In this document: positions 36,712 to 48,103 of the stretch, in pieces
Numbering within the stretch: the first letter of the stretch is position 1
Layout: each line of letters starts with the position of its first letter
NCBI GenBank assembly: GCA_026415395.1
Contig: JAOAHD010000016.1
Location: 62,001 to 126,000 of the forward strand
Direction of reading: 5' to 3'
DNA: 64,000 bases
Source of the DNA: Candidatus Binatia bacterium
GTDB taxonomy: Bacteria > Desulfobacterota > Binatia > HRBIN30
Made by a program: the position numbers and the translations under genes
The notes under the pieces: model-generated
What the model was told of the DNA's origin: nothing
Database searches by the model: none
The model's input: the letters and a program-made list of their open reading frames with translations, nothing else

Positions 36712-37629
36712 CTAACTCACCTCTGTGAGCCAATGGCGGTATGCGGCAACCTCACCCCGCACCACGGCGCGAAACCGGTCTTGAAGCTGCCGCGTCACCA
36801 CCCCAGGGGCTCCGTCCCCAATGACCCGCCCGTCGATCTCGCGGACCGGGGTGACCTCAGCCGCAGTGCCTGTCATGAACACTTCATCGGCAATGTAAGC
36901 CTCGTCACGCGTGAAGCGCTCCTCCACCCAACGCACCGACATATCGTCCAGCAAAGCCAGCACAGACGCCCGCGTAATACCCTCCAACACCGAAGTCAGC
37001 GGTGGGGTCTTCACCACACCTCGCCGTACGATGAACAAATTCTCCCCGCTGCATTCGGCCACAAAGCCATCGGTATCGAGCATCATCGCCTCGTCATAAC
37101 CCGCGCTACGCGCTTCAACGGCAGCCAGGATCGAATTGACGTAATTCCCCACGGCCTTTGCCTTGGTCATGAACGAGTTTACGTGCATCCGCTGAAACGA
37201 CGAGGTTTTCAGCCGCACACCTCGACGAACACCTTCATCACCCAAGTACGCTCCCCAGGGCCAGGCAGCAATCGCGACGCGGACTGGGTTGTGCACGGCC
37301 GCGAGCCCCATCTCCCCATCCCCTAAAAATACCAGCGGTCGCAGGTAGCCCGCCTTCAACCGGTTCACCCGAATGGTTTCCACACACGCGCTCTCGATCT
37401 CGCTTCGAGAAAACGGCACCTTGATGCCCAGGATGTGCGCCGACGCAAACAACCGCTCAATGTGCTCCGTCAAGCGGAAGATCAGGGGGCGACCGTGCTT
37501 CCCTTCGTAGCACCGAATCCCTTCGAACACGCCCAAGCCGTAGTGAAGCGTGTGGGTGAGCACGTGAACTTGCGCCTGGTCCCATGGTACAAACCGGCCA
37601 TCGAGCCAAATGTGTTCGGTCTTTTCCAC
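36712..37629 (-). CDS. ilvE: Branched-chain amino acid aminotransferase
   Basis: IlvE (305 residues) is a fold-type IV PLP enzyme for the last step of valine, leucine and isoleucine synthesis. The N-terminus has [18 protein letters not shown]. The PLP Lys lies in [16 protein letters not shown], and [20 protein letters not shown] closes the active site. The gene follows glnE by 62 nt on the same strand. Confidence 0.95.
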   Translation of the reverse strand: MEKTEHIWLDGRFVPWDQAQVHVLTHTLHYGLGVFEGIRCYEGKHGRPLIFRLTEHIERLFASAHILGIKVPFSRSEIESACVETIRVNRLKAGYLRPLVFLGDGEMGLAAVHNPVRVAIAAWPWGAYLGDEGVRRGVRLKTSSFQRMHVNSFMTKAKAVGNYVNSILAAVEARSAGYDEAMMLDTDGFVAECSGENLFIVRRGVVKTPPLTSVLEGITRASVLALLDDMSVRWVEERFTRDEAYIADEVFMTGTAAEVTPVREIDGRVIGDGAPGVVTRQLQDRFRAVVRGEVAAYRHWLTEVS

Positions 37630-37691
37630 CAGCCGCTCCTTGGAGGCGAGTTGGCTAGCTCACGCGGATAAGCCAGTCAACGAAACTTGCC

Positions 37692-40600
37692 CTACCGCGA
37701 GTGCGCCCGGCAGTCGATTTCTCCGTGCTCCGCACGGTCGAACCACCGCTCGTAAAGCTCGCGAATTCGCTCGCGCCGACTTACGTATTCTTGCCACAGC
37801 GCCTGCGCCGGGTCGCTCCTGCTCGCAAAACCCAGACGGCGGGCGACCACGAACAGATCAACGTCATGACGCTCCAGGTCCTCCACCGGACGGTCGTGCA
37901 GCAACCGCAACGTCTGCTCTAGACGCCGGAGAAAGCGGTAACCACCAGTCAACACTTGAGCATCGTCACCCGGTAAAATGTGCAGGTCTGCTAACACTTG
38001 CAAGGCCTGAAGCGTTGCTCGCTGCCGCAGGCGAGTGTGAAAGATTCCGCAGTGCAACTGCAACATCTGCACGAGAAATTCAATGTCCACCAAGCCGCCC
38101 CGGCCGGTCTTGATGTTGACATGGTCTGTTCCCTCGCGGGCTAATTCCCGTTCCATTCGTCCGCGCAAGCGCCGAATCTCCCTGGTCTCTTCCGTCGACA
38201 GCGGTGTCCGGTAGACGAACTGTTCCACCACTGCGCTGACCTCTTGCGCCAAGCCGGCGTCGCCGCCAACCGGCCGGGCCTTAATCAAGGCTTGGCGCTC
38301 CCATACCTGCGCACTCTGCTCGTGGTACGAGCGGAAGGCGGCAAGCGAAGAAACCAGGGGCCCAGAATGCCCCGAGGGGCGCAGACGCGTATCGATGCGG
38401 TAAACGATCCCCTCCTTCGTCGGCACCTGCAGTACGGTGATCAGGCGCTGCGCCAGCCAAGTGAATATTTCATGCGGTGTCGGACCCACTCCGGGGAGGG
38501 CTTGAGGGTCGTACACGAAGATGAGGTCCAGATCGGAGTTAAAGCTCAGTTCTCGCGCACCGAATTTACCCAAGCCGAGAACGACCAGCCGGCCCGGCAA
38601 CTCAGGCAGTTCAAAGCGTGCCAAGGTTTGGTCCGCCGCGACCTGGAGCGATGCCTGCAAGCACACTTCGGCAAGGTTCGTTAGCTCCTCGCCGACCTCC
38701 TCATCCCCGAGCAAGTCCTCCACGCAGTTAATGCCAATCCGTAGAAACTCCTGGTTCCGAAAGCGGCGAAGCGCATCGAGTTTTCCTTCGAGATCTTCTG
38801 CTGCTGCGAGGAGACTCGCGAGATCAGCCGCGAGCTCTGCGCGCGGGCGCCGTACTCGCACCAAGTCGGCCCGCACAAGAGAATCAAGCAATTCCGGGTG
38901 GCGGATGAATTGGTTCGCCAGGTACTGGCTGGTCGCAAATACCCGCACGAGCATGCGCATCGTACCCGGGTTCTCCCGCAGCAACATCAGAAAACTCGTG
39001 CGGGCGCCCACCGCCGCCAGGAAACTCGCCATGTTTTGTAGGGCCAAGTCTGGGTGCGGCGATTGCCGCATCGCGGAGAGTAAGCTCGGCAATAGCTCGA
39101 ACAACACCTTGCGGCGCCGCGGGCTTGAAGGCGCGGACGGCGGGCCATCCCGTAAAAAGAGCAAGTGCTCGTAACTTTGCTCCGGGCTTTGGAAGCCGAG
39201 ATCAGCCAACAGGCTGGTAGCGGCGTCCCGATTGTCCAGCGCCGCAACGATTCGTTCTTCTGCCTCCGCCACTTGGGCGCGGCGCTCCGACTCCGGCCGG
39301 AAGAACAGCTTTTCGAACGCCGCTCGCACGCTCGCGGTATGCCGGCCCAGTTCGCGGCGAAACTCGTCGCGAGCAACCTCGCCAGAATATCCGAGCCGCC
39401 GAGCCAAAATTTCCTGCTTCAGTGGCGCCTCGGGCAGCGTGTGGGTTTGCCGTTGCGTCTCGATTTGCAGTTTGTGCTCTACATCCCGAAGGAATCGATA
39501 GGCATCCGCGAGCGCTCGGGCATCGTCGCTCGGGAGGTAGCGGCAAGTCGCCAAGCGCTCCAATGCTTCCAGCGTAGGGCGGCAGCGCACCCGCTCATCC
39601 CGCCCACCGTGCACGATTTGCATGGTTTGCACGAGAAACTCGATTTCCCGGATCCCTCCGCGCCCGAGTTTCACGTTGTACTCATCGCCCTTACGCACAA
39701 GCTGGGCCTCGATTTGCCCTTTCATCCGTTGCATGTCGGCGAGGGTGGCGAAATCCAAGTAACGCCGAAAGACAAATGGACGCACCTCGTAGAGGAATCG
39801 TTCTCCCAGCTCGAGCACCCCGGAGATCGGGCGTGCCTTCAGCAATGCGGTTCGCTCCCAAGTTTGACCGTACGACTCGTAGTACAGGAGCGCATTCGAA
39901 ACTGAGTTAACGAGCGGGCCGTTTACCCCATCGGGCCGCAGCCGCAGGTCGACGCGAAAGGCAAACCCACAGCTGGTCACTTCTTGCAAGGCACGGGTCA
40001 GCCCCTCAGCCAAGCGCGTGAAGTAGGCGCGAGCATCGAGGGTGCCCTGGGGCCCACCTTGACTCTGACTCGCGTCGCATTCGTACAAGTAGACGAGGTC
40101 GATGTCGGAACTGAAATTCAACTCGCCGCCACCGAGTTTTCCCATGCCGAGGACAACAAAGGGCGCCAACCTTCCGGAGCCATCCAGTAAAGGACCGTAG
40201 TCGCCCTCGAGGCGGCAGCGCGCCCACCGGTATGCGCACTCCACGACCCCCTGCGCAAGTTCGCTGAGTTCCGTCCAAGTGGTTTCTACAGAATAGTCGT
40301 GAACCAAGTCGTGCAAGCCGATGCGCAGGTACTCTCGGTGGCGATAGCGCCGCAACGCATCGGCAAATTCGCCCCAGGGAAGGGTTACGATACTTGCCAG
40401 GCGATCTACATGCTGCGCAGCGCTCAGTCTCGGGGCCTGTCGCGCGTCGGTAAATGCTCGCACCCATTCTGCACCTTGAGAAGCCAGCCAGTTAGCCAGC
40501 GACGGACTTGCCCCCAGAAGCGTGATCAGATCAACCCACCAAGCTTGCTCGTAATATTCTTCCAGCGCGTGCGGCTCCAACTCGACGAGGCGCTCAAGGT

Positions 40601-40793
40601 TCGTCAAAGCCGTGGCGGGGTCTGCAGCCCTGGCTAAAAGTTCAGGCAGTTTGGCCCGAACTGCTGGCGGAATTCGGGCAGCGACCGGCCCGTTGGCAAA
40701 CTCAACCACTCGTGACCAGGCGACACCAAAGCGTTCGAAGAGAGCGGAGAGGTCGCCAGCGGTTGCCACGGAAGGCTCAGTCGTCCCCCTCAC
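37692..40793 (-). CDS. glnE: Glutamine synthetase adenylyltransferase/deadenylase
   Basis: GlnE (1033 residues) adjusts glutamine synthetase activity by adding or removing AMP on a Tyr, in response to PII and glutamine. Two nucleotidyltransferase domains are evident: LGMGKLGGGELNFSSDIDL at about 215 to 233, and LGLGKFGARELSFNSDLDL at about 735 to 755. The first removes AMP and the second adds it in the E. coli enzyme. The start is a GTG that overlaps the stop of the CBS-ACT gene by 17 nt, so the two may be coupled. glnA and glnB are not in the window. Confidence 0.96.
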   Translation of the reverse strand: MRGTTEPSVATAGDLSALFERFGVAWSRVVEFANGPVAARIPPAVRAKLPELLARAADPATALTNLERLVELEPHALEEYYEQAWWVDLITLLGASPSLANWLASQGAEWVRAFTDARQAPRLSAAQHVDRLASIVTLPWGEFADALRRYRHREYLRIGLHDLVHDYSVETTWTELSELAQGVVECAYRWARCRLEGDYGPLLDGSGRLAPFVVLGMGKLGGGELNFSSDIDLVYLYECDASQSQGGPQGTLDARAYFTRLAEGLTRALQEVTSCGFAFRVDLRLRPDGVNGPLVNSVSNALLYYESYGQTWERTALLKARPISGVLELGERFLYEVRPFVFRRYLDFATLADMQRMKGQIEAQLVRKGDEYNVKLGRGGIREIEFLVQTMQIVHGGRDERVRCRPTLEALERLATCRYLPSDDARALADAYRFLRDVEHKLQIETQRQTHTLPEAPLKQEILARRLGYSGEVARDEFRRELGRHTASVRAAFEKLFFRPESERRAQVAEAEERIVAALDNRDAATSLLADLGFQSPEQSYEHLLFLRDGPPSAPSSPRRRKVLFELLPSLLSAMRQSPHPDLALQNMASFLAAVGARTSFLMLLRENPGTMRMLVRVFATSQYLANQFIRHPELLDSLVRADLVRVRRPRAELAADLASLLAAAEDLEGKLDALRRFRNQEFLRIGINCVEDLLGDEEVGEELTNLAEVCLQASLQVAADQTLARFELPELPGRLVVLGLGKFGARELSFNSDLDLIFVYDPQALPGVGPTPHEIFTWLAQRLITVLQVPTKEGIVYRIDTRLRPSGHSGPLVSSLAAFRSYHEQSAQVWERQALIKARPVGGDAGLAQEVSAVVEQFVYRTPLSTEETREIRRLRGRMERELAREGTDHVNIKTGRGGLVDIEFLVQMLQLHCGIFHTRLRQRATLQALQVLADLHILPGDDAQVLTGGYRFLRRLEQTLRLLHDRPVEDLERHDVDLFVVARRLGFASRSDPAQALWQEYVSRRERIRELYERWFDRAEHGEIDCRAHSR

Positions 40794-41391
40794 CCGTCGA
40801 CACGACTTCGACCCCGCGATCAGCCAACGCCGTCAGCACGGGCTCCAAGTCGTCCGTCGCCAACCGCAGGACCAAACTCCGCCAGCCGTCCTGCTCGCGT
40901 GCAGAAACCACGCTGACGATGTTGACACCAAGCTCCCCGATGCACTGCACCGCTGGCGCGAGCGCGCCCGGCCGATCCGGTAAGCGGATTTCGATCCGGC
41001 GCGCACCCGATCCTACGCCCATGACGTCGAGGAACACGGAGAGAATGTCAGCAGCAGTCAAAATTCCGACAACGTGCTCCTCCTCGTCCACCACTGGCAG
41101 CGCACCGATTTTGTTCGCCAGCATCAGGCTCGCCGCATTTTCGATTGTCGTGTGTGGTGTCACTGTGATCACATTGCCGCTCATGATTTCTGCAACCGGT
41201 ATTTCGTCGGACATTCCTGCCGTCGCTGGCCAGTTCAAGTCGCTCCGAGCCACGATGCCTACCAGCCGGCTGCGCTCCGTCACCGGAAGGTGCCGAATAT
41301 CATGCACGCGTAACAGCCTACGCGCTTCGGCCACCGTGGTATGCGGATCCACGGTTACCACCGGCGATGTCATGTGCTCTCCAACTAACAT
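40777..41391 (-). CDS. Tandem CBS domains fused to an ACT domain
   Basis: This 204-residue AcuB-like protein has two CBS motifs (about 5 to 60, with VAEARRLLRVHDIRHLPV, and 68 to 120, with ENAASLMLANKIGALPVVDE). An ACT-type C-terminus (about 130 to 195, IEIRLPDRPGALAPAVQCIG) follows. CBS pairs bind adenosine nucleotides and ACT domains usually bind amino acids, so it is a probable sensor. It has no catalytic domain. Its overlap with glnE suggests a link to nitrogen status, but that is inference. Confidence 0.88.
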   Translation of the reverse strand: MLVGEHMTSPVVTVDPHTTVAEARRLLRVHDIRHLPVTERSRLVGIVARSDLNWPATAGMSDEIPVAEIMSGNVITVTPHTTIENAASLMLANKIGALPVVDEEEHVVGILTAADILSVFLDVMGVGSGARRIEIRLPDRPGALAPAVQCIGELGVNIVSVVSAREQDGWRSLVLRLATDDLEPVLTALADRGVEVVSTGEGDD

Positions 41392-41418
41392 AAGCTGCCC
41401 GCCAACGCGGCCACGCGG

Positions 41419-42798
41419 TTACGAACCCACAGCGACGGTTTGCTCTTGAATCGGCCTCACGATCGCGATCCGGTGTTGCTCGATCCAAGCGTCTAAATCC
41501 GCAAGGGCGCGTCGAGCTAACCGCTCGCGCTTTTCCCTCCCGCGCTCGCGCCCGCCCAAGGGGGGAAACAACCCGTAGTTCGCATTCATGGGCTGGAAGT
41601 CGCGCCGCTCTGGGTCCGAGATATAGGCTAATAACGAACCGAGGGCTGTTGTCGGCGGCGGAACCACGCACGGCAATCCCGCAAGCAAGCGCGCCATGTT
41701 CACCCCGGCCAGCAACCCCGTGGCGGCGGATTCTACATACCCCTCCACCCCGACCAACTGCCCCGCTAAGAAGGTCACCGGCCGCCGCCGTAGTTGCAGC
41801 GTAGGCGATAACACCCGAGGTGAATTGATGAAGGTATTTCGGTGCAAACTCCCCAGCCGAACGAACTCCGCCTTTTCTAATCCTGGAATCATCCGAAATA
41901 CCCGCCGTTGCTCCGGATATGTCATCTTGGTCTGAAAGCCAACCATGTTGTACAGGGTCGCGGAGGCGTTGTCCTGGCGGAGCTGTGCGACCGCGTGGGG
42001 ACGTGCGCCCGTCCTCGGATCCGTCAAACCCACTGGGCGCATGGGTCCAAAGGCAAGCGTGTCACGACCACGGCGAGCCATTTCTTCGATCGGCATACAT
42101 CCCTCGAAGTAGATGCAGCGTTCGAAGTCTCGCACGGGTACTTTTTCTGCCGCCAACACCGCATCCACAAACGCATAGTACTCTTCGCGCGTTAGCGGAC
42201 AGTTCAGGTAGTCTTCTCCCCCTTTGCCGTAGCGCGAGGCCGCGAAAACCACGTTCCGATCGATCGAATCGGCAGTCACGATCGGCGCGATCGCATCGTA
42301 GAAATATAGGTACTTTTGGCCCAGCAGCTCTTGGAGTGCGTAGGACAAGGCGGGCGACGTCAACGGCCCCGTGGCAATCAAACACAACCCTTCGGGGATG
42401 TCCCGCAACTCTTCCCGAACCACGTTGATGTTCGGGCATGAGGCAATCGCACTGGTGATTGCCTCAGCAAATAGGTCGCGATCCACAGCCAATGCTGATC
42501 CAGCCGGAACGCTGGTTCGTTCCGCCGCAGCTAACACGAGAGAGCCTAGGCGGCGCATCTCCTCCTTGAGCAACCCGACCGCAGTATCCAGGCTTGCGCT
42601 CCGAAAGGAGTTGGAACAAACGAGCTCCGCTAAGCGGTCGGTCCGGTGGGCTTCCGTCTGCCGTTGCGGGCGCATTTCGAACAGAAGCACTTGAATTCCA
42701 CGTTGGGCCAACTGCCACGCAGCTTCCGAACCCGCCAGCCCCCCTCCGACAATGATCACAGGTTCACCTACGGCAGCTAATCTTGCGTCAGACCTCAT
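41419..42798 (-). CDS. trmFO: tRNA m5U54 methyltransferase, folate-dependent
   Basis: TrmFO (459 residues) methylates U54 in the T loop using methylene-tetrahydrofolate and FADH2. The N-terminal FAD motif is [29 protein letters not shown] is the family signature, and [11 protein letters not shown]-type sequence ([18 protein letters not shown]) follows. ATG 42798 with AGAGAGG upstream is chosen; the longer frame to 43041 overlaps topA. It is adjacent to topA and dprA, as in many bacteria. Confidence 0.95.
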   Translation of the reverse strand: MRSDARLAAVGEPVIIVGGGLAGSEAAWQLAQRGIQVLLFEMRPQRQTEAHRTDRLAELVCSNSFRSASLDTAVGLLKEEMRRLGSLVLAAAERTSVPAGSALAVDRDLFAEAITSAIASCPNINVVREELRDIPEGLCLIATGPLTSPALSYALQELLGQKYLYFYDAIAPIVTADSIDRNVVFAASRYGKGGEDYLNCPLTREEYYAFVDAVLAAEKVPVRDFERCIYFEGCMPIEEMARRGRDTLAFGPMRPVGLTDPRTGARPHAVAQLRQDNASATLYNMVGFQTKMTYPEQRRVFRMIPGLEKAEFVRLGSLHRNTFINSPRVLSPTLQLRRRPVTFLAGQLVGVEGYVESAATGLLAGVNMARLLAGLPCVVPPPTTALGSLLAYISDPERRDFQPMNANYGLFPPLGGRERGREKRERLARRALADLDAWIEQHRIAIVRPIQEQTVAVGS

Positions 42799-42880
42799 GG
42801 AGACCTCTCTTACTATAAATCTTGTTTTCCACGGAAAGGCAGCCCAATCCAGGGTACTAGGCGGAGCCGCAGGGCAGCGC

Positions 42881-45202
42881 TTACAACACTTCCTCGACGG
42901 CTTCCGCAACCGTCTCGCGGTAAAAACAGCCCTCCGCCAGACACCGGCGCACTGTACCCTGGCGTTTTGTAGTCTTCTCGACCACAAAGGGCGCCCCACA
43001 CTCTGGGCAGGGTTCGGGCACAGGCCGTTCCCAGGTGGCAAAACGGCACTGCGGAAAACGACTACAACTAAAGAAGGTTTTCCCGGACCGTGTTCGTTTT
43101 TCTAGAATCTTGCCCTCCTTACAATCTGGGCAGTTCACACCCGTTTCCCGCGGCCGCTCGTAAGGCAAGATCGTCTTGCAACCAGGATAACCCGAACACC
43201 CCAAAAACTTGCCGAACCGGCCGTGCCTAACCTGCATCGGCTTGCCGCACTGGGGGCAGGTTGCCTCAGTCGTTTCTCGCTCGAGGATACGGATGGAGCC
43301 GTCGTCCTCACGGGCGAAATTGCGCGTCGTCTTACATTCGGGGTACCCGGAGCACGCAAGGTATTCGCCTGTGCGCCCCCACCGCAACAGCATTGGGCGG
43401 CCACAACTGGGGCAAGCGACATCGGTCGGCTGACCATTTTTTACATCTCGCATGTGGGCTTCGGCTTGCTCCAAGTCCCGCTTAAAGGGCTCATAAAACC
43501 GCCGCAGCGTCTCAGTCCATTTCTCTTTGCCCTCTTCGACCTTGTCCAGCTCCTCCTCCATCCCGGCAGTAAACTCCACATTCAAAATGTCCGGGAAAGC
43601 TTGCACCAACAGATCGGTTACCAAGAAGCCCAGCTCCGTCGGTCGCAAACGCTTCGACAAGTCTTCCACCACGTACTCCCGGTTGAGGATCGTCCCCACA
43701 ATGGTGGCATAGGTAGATGGGCGACCGATGCCTTTTTCCTCCAATTCTTTCACCAGGCTCGCCTGCGTGAAACGTGGCGGAGGTTGCGTGAAGTGCTGCG
43801 CAGGCGTGAGCTCGAGTAGCCGTAACACCTCTCCTTCCTCGAGCGGAGGCAACAGCCCCTCCCGCAGCTCACCCTCGCCGTCAGTTTCCTCGTCCTCGGC
43901 TTTGGCCGGCCCCTCGTCCCGCCCCTCGGTGTACACACGGGTGAACCCATCGAACTTCATCACCTGCCCGGTGGCGCGGAACAGAGTGTCCGCCGCGGAG
44001 ATATCTACGGTGGTGCGGTCGTACACCGCGGGAAGCATTTGGCTGGCAATGAACCGGTCCCAGATCAGTTTATACAGAGCGTACTCTTCCGCCTTCAGGT
44101 ACGGCTGCACGCGCTCCGGGGTGTAATCGAGTGACGTGGGCCGGATCGCCTCATGGGCATCTTGCACCCCTTTCTTGCTGGCGTACACCGGCGGCTCTGG
44201 AGGGAGATAGTTGCTGCCAAACCTCTCCCCGATCACACGGCGCGCCTCTGCCTGTGCCTCGGTGGATACACGGGTCGAGTCAGTCCGCATGTAGGTAATC
44301 AACCCGACCAAACCCTCGGGACCCAGCTCGACCCCTTCATAAAGGCGCTGGGCGATCCGCATCGTTCGCGTTGGCGTAAAGCCAAGTTTGCGTGCCGCCT
44401 CCTGCTGCAGCCGTGAGGTGGTAAACGGAGGGGCGGGAAACTTACGGCGCTCCTTCTTCTCGACCCGGACAACTTTGAACTCTGCACCCTGCAGTCGTTG
44501 CACAAGTTCTTGGGCCGCTTGCTCGGTTTCGATGCGGAACGTTTCCGGGTCAAGTTTTTGTTCCCCAATTTTGAATAACCGTGCCGCAAAAGGCGGTGGC
44601 TGCTTACCCTCTAGGCGAGCGGTGATGGACCAGTACTCTTTGGGTTTGAACTGCTGGATTTCACGTTCGCGGTCGACAATCAATCGGACGGCCACGGACT
44701 GCACGCGACCAGCGGACAGCCCGCGCCGAACCTTTTTCCACAACAGGGGGCTGATTTCGTAGCCTACGAGACGGTCGAGGATACGCCGCGCCTGCTGTGC
44801 CTCGAAGAGATTGCGATCGAGGTCACGGGGATGTTGCAAGGCCTCTTGTACGGCTCGCTTGGTGATCTCATGAAACAGCACTCGCCGAATTCGCTTCGAG
44901 TCGACACCGAGGCTCTCGGCGATGTGCCACGCAATTGCTTCACCCTCGCGGTCCGGATCGGGCGCCAAGAAGATTTGCTCTTTGCCCTTGGCGGCGTTGC
45001 GTAGCTCGGTGATGATCTTCTTCTTACCGTGAATGACTTCGTATTCGGGCTTAAAGTCATGCTGCACATCAACCCCGAGCCGGCTCTTCGGCAGGTCCTT
45101 GATATGGCCGACTGAGGACTTCACCTGGTAGTCGCTGCCTAAGTACTTCTGCAGAGTCTTCGCCTTGGTCGGCGATTCCACGATCACCAGATTTTTTGCC
45201 AT
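42881..45202 (-). CDS. topA: DNA topoisomerase I
   Basis: TopA (773 residues) relaxes negative supercoils. The TOPRIM domain starts [17 protein letters not shown], and the acidic triad region is [15 protein letters not shown]. The catalytic Tyr is in [14 protein letters not shown] near residue 300. The C-terminus holds four zinc-ribbon repeats: three of the form CPxC with a later CSGYPEC, CSGYPGC or CSRFPQC, and a fourth diverged one ([18 protein letters not shown] then CLAEGC). Confidence 0.97.
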   Translation of the reverse strand: MAKNLVIVESPTKAKTLQKYLGSDYQVKSSVGHIKDLPKSRLGVDVQHDFKPEYEVIHGKKKIITELRNAAKGKEQIFLAPDPDREGEAIAWHIAESLGVDSKRIRRVLFHEITKRAVQEALQHPRDLDRNLFEAQQARRILDRLVGYEISPLLWKKVRRGLSAGRVQSVAVRLIVDREREIQQFKPKEYWSITARLEGKQPPPFAARLFKIGEQKLDPETFRIETEQAAQELVQRLQGAEFKVVRVEKKERRKFPAPPFTTSRLQQEAARKLGFTPTRTMRIAQRLYEGVELGPEGLVGLITYMRTDSTRVSTEAQAEARRVIGERFGSNYLPPEPPVYASKKGVQDAHEAIRPTSLDYTPERVQPYLKAEEYALYKLIWDRFIASQMLPAVYDRTTVDISAADTLFRATGQVMKFDGFTRVYTEGRDEGPAKAEDEETDGEGELREGLLPPLEEGEVLRLLELTPAQHFTQPPPRFTQASLVKELEEKGIGRPSTYATIVGTILNREYVVEDLSKRLRPTELGFLVTDLLVQAFPDILNVEFTAGMEEELDKVEEGKEKWTETLRRFYEPFKRDLEQAEAHMRDVKNGQPTDVACPSCGRPMLLRWGRTGEYLACSGYPECKTTRNFAREDDGSIRILERETTEATCPQCGKPMQVRHGRFGKFLGCSGYPGCKTILPYERPRETGVNCPDCKEGKILEKRTRSGKTFFSCSRFPQCRFATWERPVPEPCPECGAPFVVEKTTKRQGTVRRCLAEGCFYRETVAEAVEEVL

Positions 45203-45235
45203 GGAAGTTATCTGATAGCCCGCACGCCCCAGTCG

Positions 45236-46360
45236 TCAACCAGAAACACCCGCTGCGAGAGCAAAGCACTTGCCGGGTAACTGTTGCACGATCCCTTGCA
45301 GTTCAAGACTCAGCAGGGTTGTGAGAACCTCCGTTGCCGGCTTCCCGCTACGGGCAATCAACTCGTCGATGTGGAGTGGGCGGGAGCGCAAGAGCTCCAC
45401 AATGGGCACGGCTTCTAATGGCAGGGACCGTTGCACTAGCGCCGATCGGGTGCCTCCAGCAAGTAACTCCGGAGCGATCTCCTCGATCACGTCGCGGGCG
45501 CATTCCGTAAGTTTCGCTCCGTGGCGAATCAAGCGGTGGGTTCCCCGCGACCGCTCCCCCACTGGTCCGGGCACCGCGAATACTTCCCGTCCCTGTTCCG
45601 CCGCGGCATGAGCCGTAATCAACGAGCCACTTTTCTCTGCCGCCTCAACCACGATCGTCCCTCTCGTCATACCACTAATAATGCGGTTGCGGGCGGGGAA
45701 ATTTTCCGCATCCGGCTGCGCCCCCATTTGTAGTTCGCTCAACAACGCACCCTGCGTGGCAATTCTTTGGGCGAGAACACGATGCTCGGCAGGATAAATC
45801 ACGTCAACTCCCGACCCGAGCACCGCAATGGTACGACCGCCCTCTTTCAGCGCCGCCCAGTGAGCCGCGGCATCGATACCACGAGCAAGGCCGCTCACAA
45901 TTGTCAGGCCAAATTGGACAATGCCTTGCGTCAACTCCCGCGCCATGCGGAAACCGTAACTGCTCGGGTGTCGGGAACCCACCACCGCCACAGAAAGGTT
46001 GTCTGCAGGATGGAGTTCTCCAACGAGGTATAACAGCGGCGGTGGATCATGGATGTGGCGCAACAAGAGCGGGTAGTCACTATCGTTCCACGTGATCACC
46101 CTGGCAGCAGCACGCTGCACGCGTCGGAGATCCTCTTCGACTTCGTTCCACCGCTGGAATTCGCAAATCGCGCGTGCGACGTCAGGTCGGAGCCCTGCGC
46201 ACTCCAACGCATCCCGATCAGCACCAAACACCAGCCGAGGTTCGTGAAAAATGCGCAGGAGTGACTGGTACACCACCGGGCCCACTCCAGGCACAAGCCG
46301 AAGAGCGATCCACCATCGCCAATCCTCAGGTCCTCTAGGCGCAGCGGCCACAATCCGCAC
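45236..46360 (-). CDS. dprA: DNA processing protein DprA
   Basis: DprA (374 residues) binds single-stranded DNA taken up in transformation and loads RecA. The Rossmann-like core contains VAVVGSRHPSSYGFRMA, IVSGLARGIDAAAHWAAL and FPARNRIISGMTRGTIVVEA. The C-terminal 60 residues form a winged-helix domain. It sits between comM and topA, the common order. Confidence 0.95.
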   Translation of the reverse strand: MRIVAAAPRGPEDWRWWIALRLVPGVGPVVYQSLLRIFHEPRLVFGADRDALECAGLRPDVARAICEFQRWNEVEEDLRRVQRAAARVITWNDSDYPLLLRHIHDPPPLLYLVGELHPADNLSVAVVGSRHPSSYGFRMARELTQGIVQFGLTIVSGLARGIDAAAHWAALKEGGRTIAVLGSGVDVIYPAEHRVLAQRIATQGALLSELQMGAQPDAENFPARNRIISGMTRGTIVVEAAEKSGSLITAHAAAEQGREVFAVPGPVGERSRGTHRLIRHGAKLTECARDVIEEIAPELLAGGTRSALVQRSLPLEAVPIVELLRSRPLHIDELIARSGKPATEVLTTLLSLELQGIVQQLPGKCFALAAGVSG

Positions 46361-46393
46361 AAATCACTCTCTCCGGTTCGATTGCCTATTTCT

Positions 46394-47920
46394 CTACGCG
46401 ACCGGGCGGTCGAGCGAGCGGTATTGCACCGCTTCGGCGATATGGGTCGGTTGGATCGCCTCCGTGCCCTCGAGGTCCGCAATGGTGCGGGCAACCTTTA
46501 GCACCCGGGTGTAGGCGCGGGCACTTAGGCCCAATCGCATCATCGCTGTCTCCAAGAGCTTCTCGCCTTGCGCATCCAAGCGGCAAAAACGAGCGAGGTC
46601 CCGGCTGGTCATTTGGGCGTTGCAGTACAGTTTACGTCCACGAAATCGCTCCAATTGGCGCCGCCGGGCACGTTCCACGCGCTCGCGAATAGCGGTTGAA
46701 GATTCTGCGGGGGTGGAGTTCGCGAGGTCGCGGAATTGCACGGCAGGGACTTCGATGTGGATATCGATCCGGTCGAGCAATGGCCCAGAAATGCGGGATC
46801 GATACCGCTCGATTTGTAGTGGCGAGCAGGTGCATTCCTTCTGCGGGTCACCCAAAAAACCACACGGGCATGGATTCATTGCCGCCACAAGCATGCAGCG
46901 GGCAGGGTACGTGATCGAGGCAAGGGCCCGGGCAATGGTGATGCGCTGCTCCTCTAAAGGCTGGCGGAGCACTTCGAGAACGTTTTTGCGGAACTCCGGC
47001 AGTTCGTCAAGAAACAGCACGCCGTTGTGCGCAAGGCTCACTTCCCCCGGCTTGGGGATGGATCCGCCGCCGATGAGCCCCGCATCGCTAATTGTGTGGT
47101 GCGGCGAGCGGAACGGACGTGTGGTAATCAGCGCGCGGCCGTCCATCAGCCCGACCACACTATGCACCCGCGAGGTTTCCAGCGCCTCGGCCAGAGTGAG
47201 CGGGGGCAGGATCGTGGGAATCCGCTTTGCCAGCATGGTTTTCCCGGAACCGGGTGGGCCAACCATCAAGACGTTGTGCCCGCCCGCAGCCGCAACCTCT
47301 AATGCGCGCTTTACATGGAGCTGCCCACGGACTTCGCTGAAGTCGACCTCGTGGGTTTGCGCCTCCCGGAACAATTCGTCGACGCTCACTCGCACGGGCG
47401 CAATGTCGAGGTGGCCGAGGAGAAACCCAACGGCCTCGGCCAAACTCGTCACGGGAACAGCATCGACTCCGTCCACCACCGCCGCCTCGCGCGCGTTCTC
47501 CGCTGGCAGTAGCAGCCCTCGCAGCCCGTAGCGGCGGGCAGTTGCGGCAATCGGCAATGCCCCCCGCACACGCTTCACTCGCCCGTCCAAAGACAGTTCT
47601 CCTAAAATCATGTATTCGGCTAACCGCGTTCCCGCGAGGAGTCCGAGGTTTGCCAGGATCCCTACGGCAATCGGTAGGTCGTACGCGGAGCCATCCTTTT
47701 TGACATCTGCTGGAGCCAGGTTGATCACAACCCGCGAGCTCGGAAGCCGGAAGCCGCTGTTCTTCACGGCCGCCCGCACCCGCTCTTTACTTTCGCGCAC
47801 CGGGCCTTCCGCCAACCCGACAATGTCCAGCCGCGGCAAGCCGGGAAGAAAGTCCACCTCCACTTCCACCAGCAAGGCGTCGACCCCATGTACCGCACCG
47901 GAGAGCACCCGAGAGGACAT
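46394..47920 (-). CDS. comM: Mg-chelatase-like AAA+ ATPase ComM
   Basis: This 508-residue protein is a ComM/YifB helicase, which promotes branch migration during natural transformation. The N-terminal Lon-like domain starts [20 protein letters not shown]. The AAA+ P-loop is [17 protein letters not shown] near residue 220. Walker B lies in [10 protein letters not shown], and MNPCPCGF is followed by a Cys pair. Together with dprA it hints that DNA uptake could be possible, though uptake genes are not in the window. Confidence 0.95.
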   Translation of the reverse strand: MSSRVLSGAVHGVDALLVEVEVDFLPGLPRLDIVGLAEGPVRESKERVRAAVKNSGFRLPSSRVVINLAPADVKKDGSAYDLPIAVGILANLGLLAGTRLAEYMILGELSLDGRVKRVRGALPIAATARRYGLRGLLLPAENAREAAVVDGVDAVPVTSLAEAVGFLLGHLDIAPVRVSVDELFREAQTHEVDFSEVRGQLHVKRALEVAAAGGHNVLMVGPPGSGKTMLAKRIPTILPPLTLAEALETSRVHSVVGLMDGRALITTRPFRSPHHTISDAGLIGGGSIPKPGEVSLAHNGVLFLDELPEFRKNVLEVLRQPLEEQRITIARALASITYPARCMLVAAMNPCPCGFLGDPQKECTCSPLQIERYRSRISGPLLDRIDIHIEVPAVQFRDLANSTPAESSTAIRERVERARRRQLERFRGRKLYCNAQMTSRDLARFCRLDAQGEKLLETAMMRLGLSARAYTRVLKVARTIADLEGTEAIQPTHIAEAVQYRSLDRPVA

Positions 47921-47946
47921 CAGCCCTTTCCTGCCACACCAACTCC

Positions 47947-47991
47947 TTGACTGTCAATAGTGTATAATAATTTGAGCAGATTATGTATAAT
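47947..47991 (+). promoter_or_regulatory. AT-rich island with two TGTATAAT copies
   Basis: TGTATAAT occurs at 47961-47968 and 47984-47991, 23 nt apart, after TTGACT at 47947. The hexamers resemble -10 boxes, but the TTGACT to TATAAT distance is only 10 nt, so no standard promoter fits. It lies between divergent comM and a DUF1302 gene and is likely regulatory. Confidence 0.4.
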
Positions 47992-48103
47992 GCATGACGC
48001 GAGGGCGAGCCACGCTGGCGCCACGTCCGCTTGACCTCGCCCACGACTTCGCCGTAAGCGAGGCAACCAATAGTGCGGAACTTGCATTCTCGGGAGGTGC
48101 ACC

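Noticed and set aside
42799-43041. N-terminal extension of trmFO into topA
   Set aside because: The extension is Cys/Arg-rich shadow sequence of topA; the FAD motif begins just after ATG 42798.
46620-47531. Plus-strand open frame opposite comM
   Set aside because: It is a shadow of the conserved comM frame, with no protein motif of its own.
47947-47968. Standard sigma70 promoter TTGACT/TATAAT
   Set aside because: The spacer is only 10 nt, far below the usual 16 to 18.
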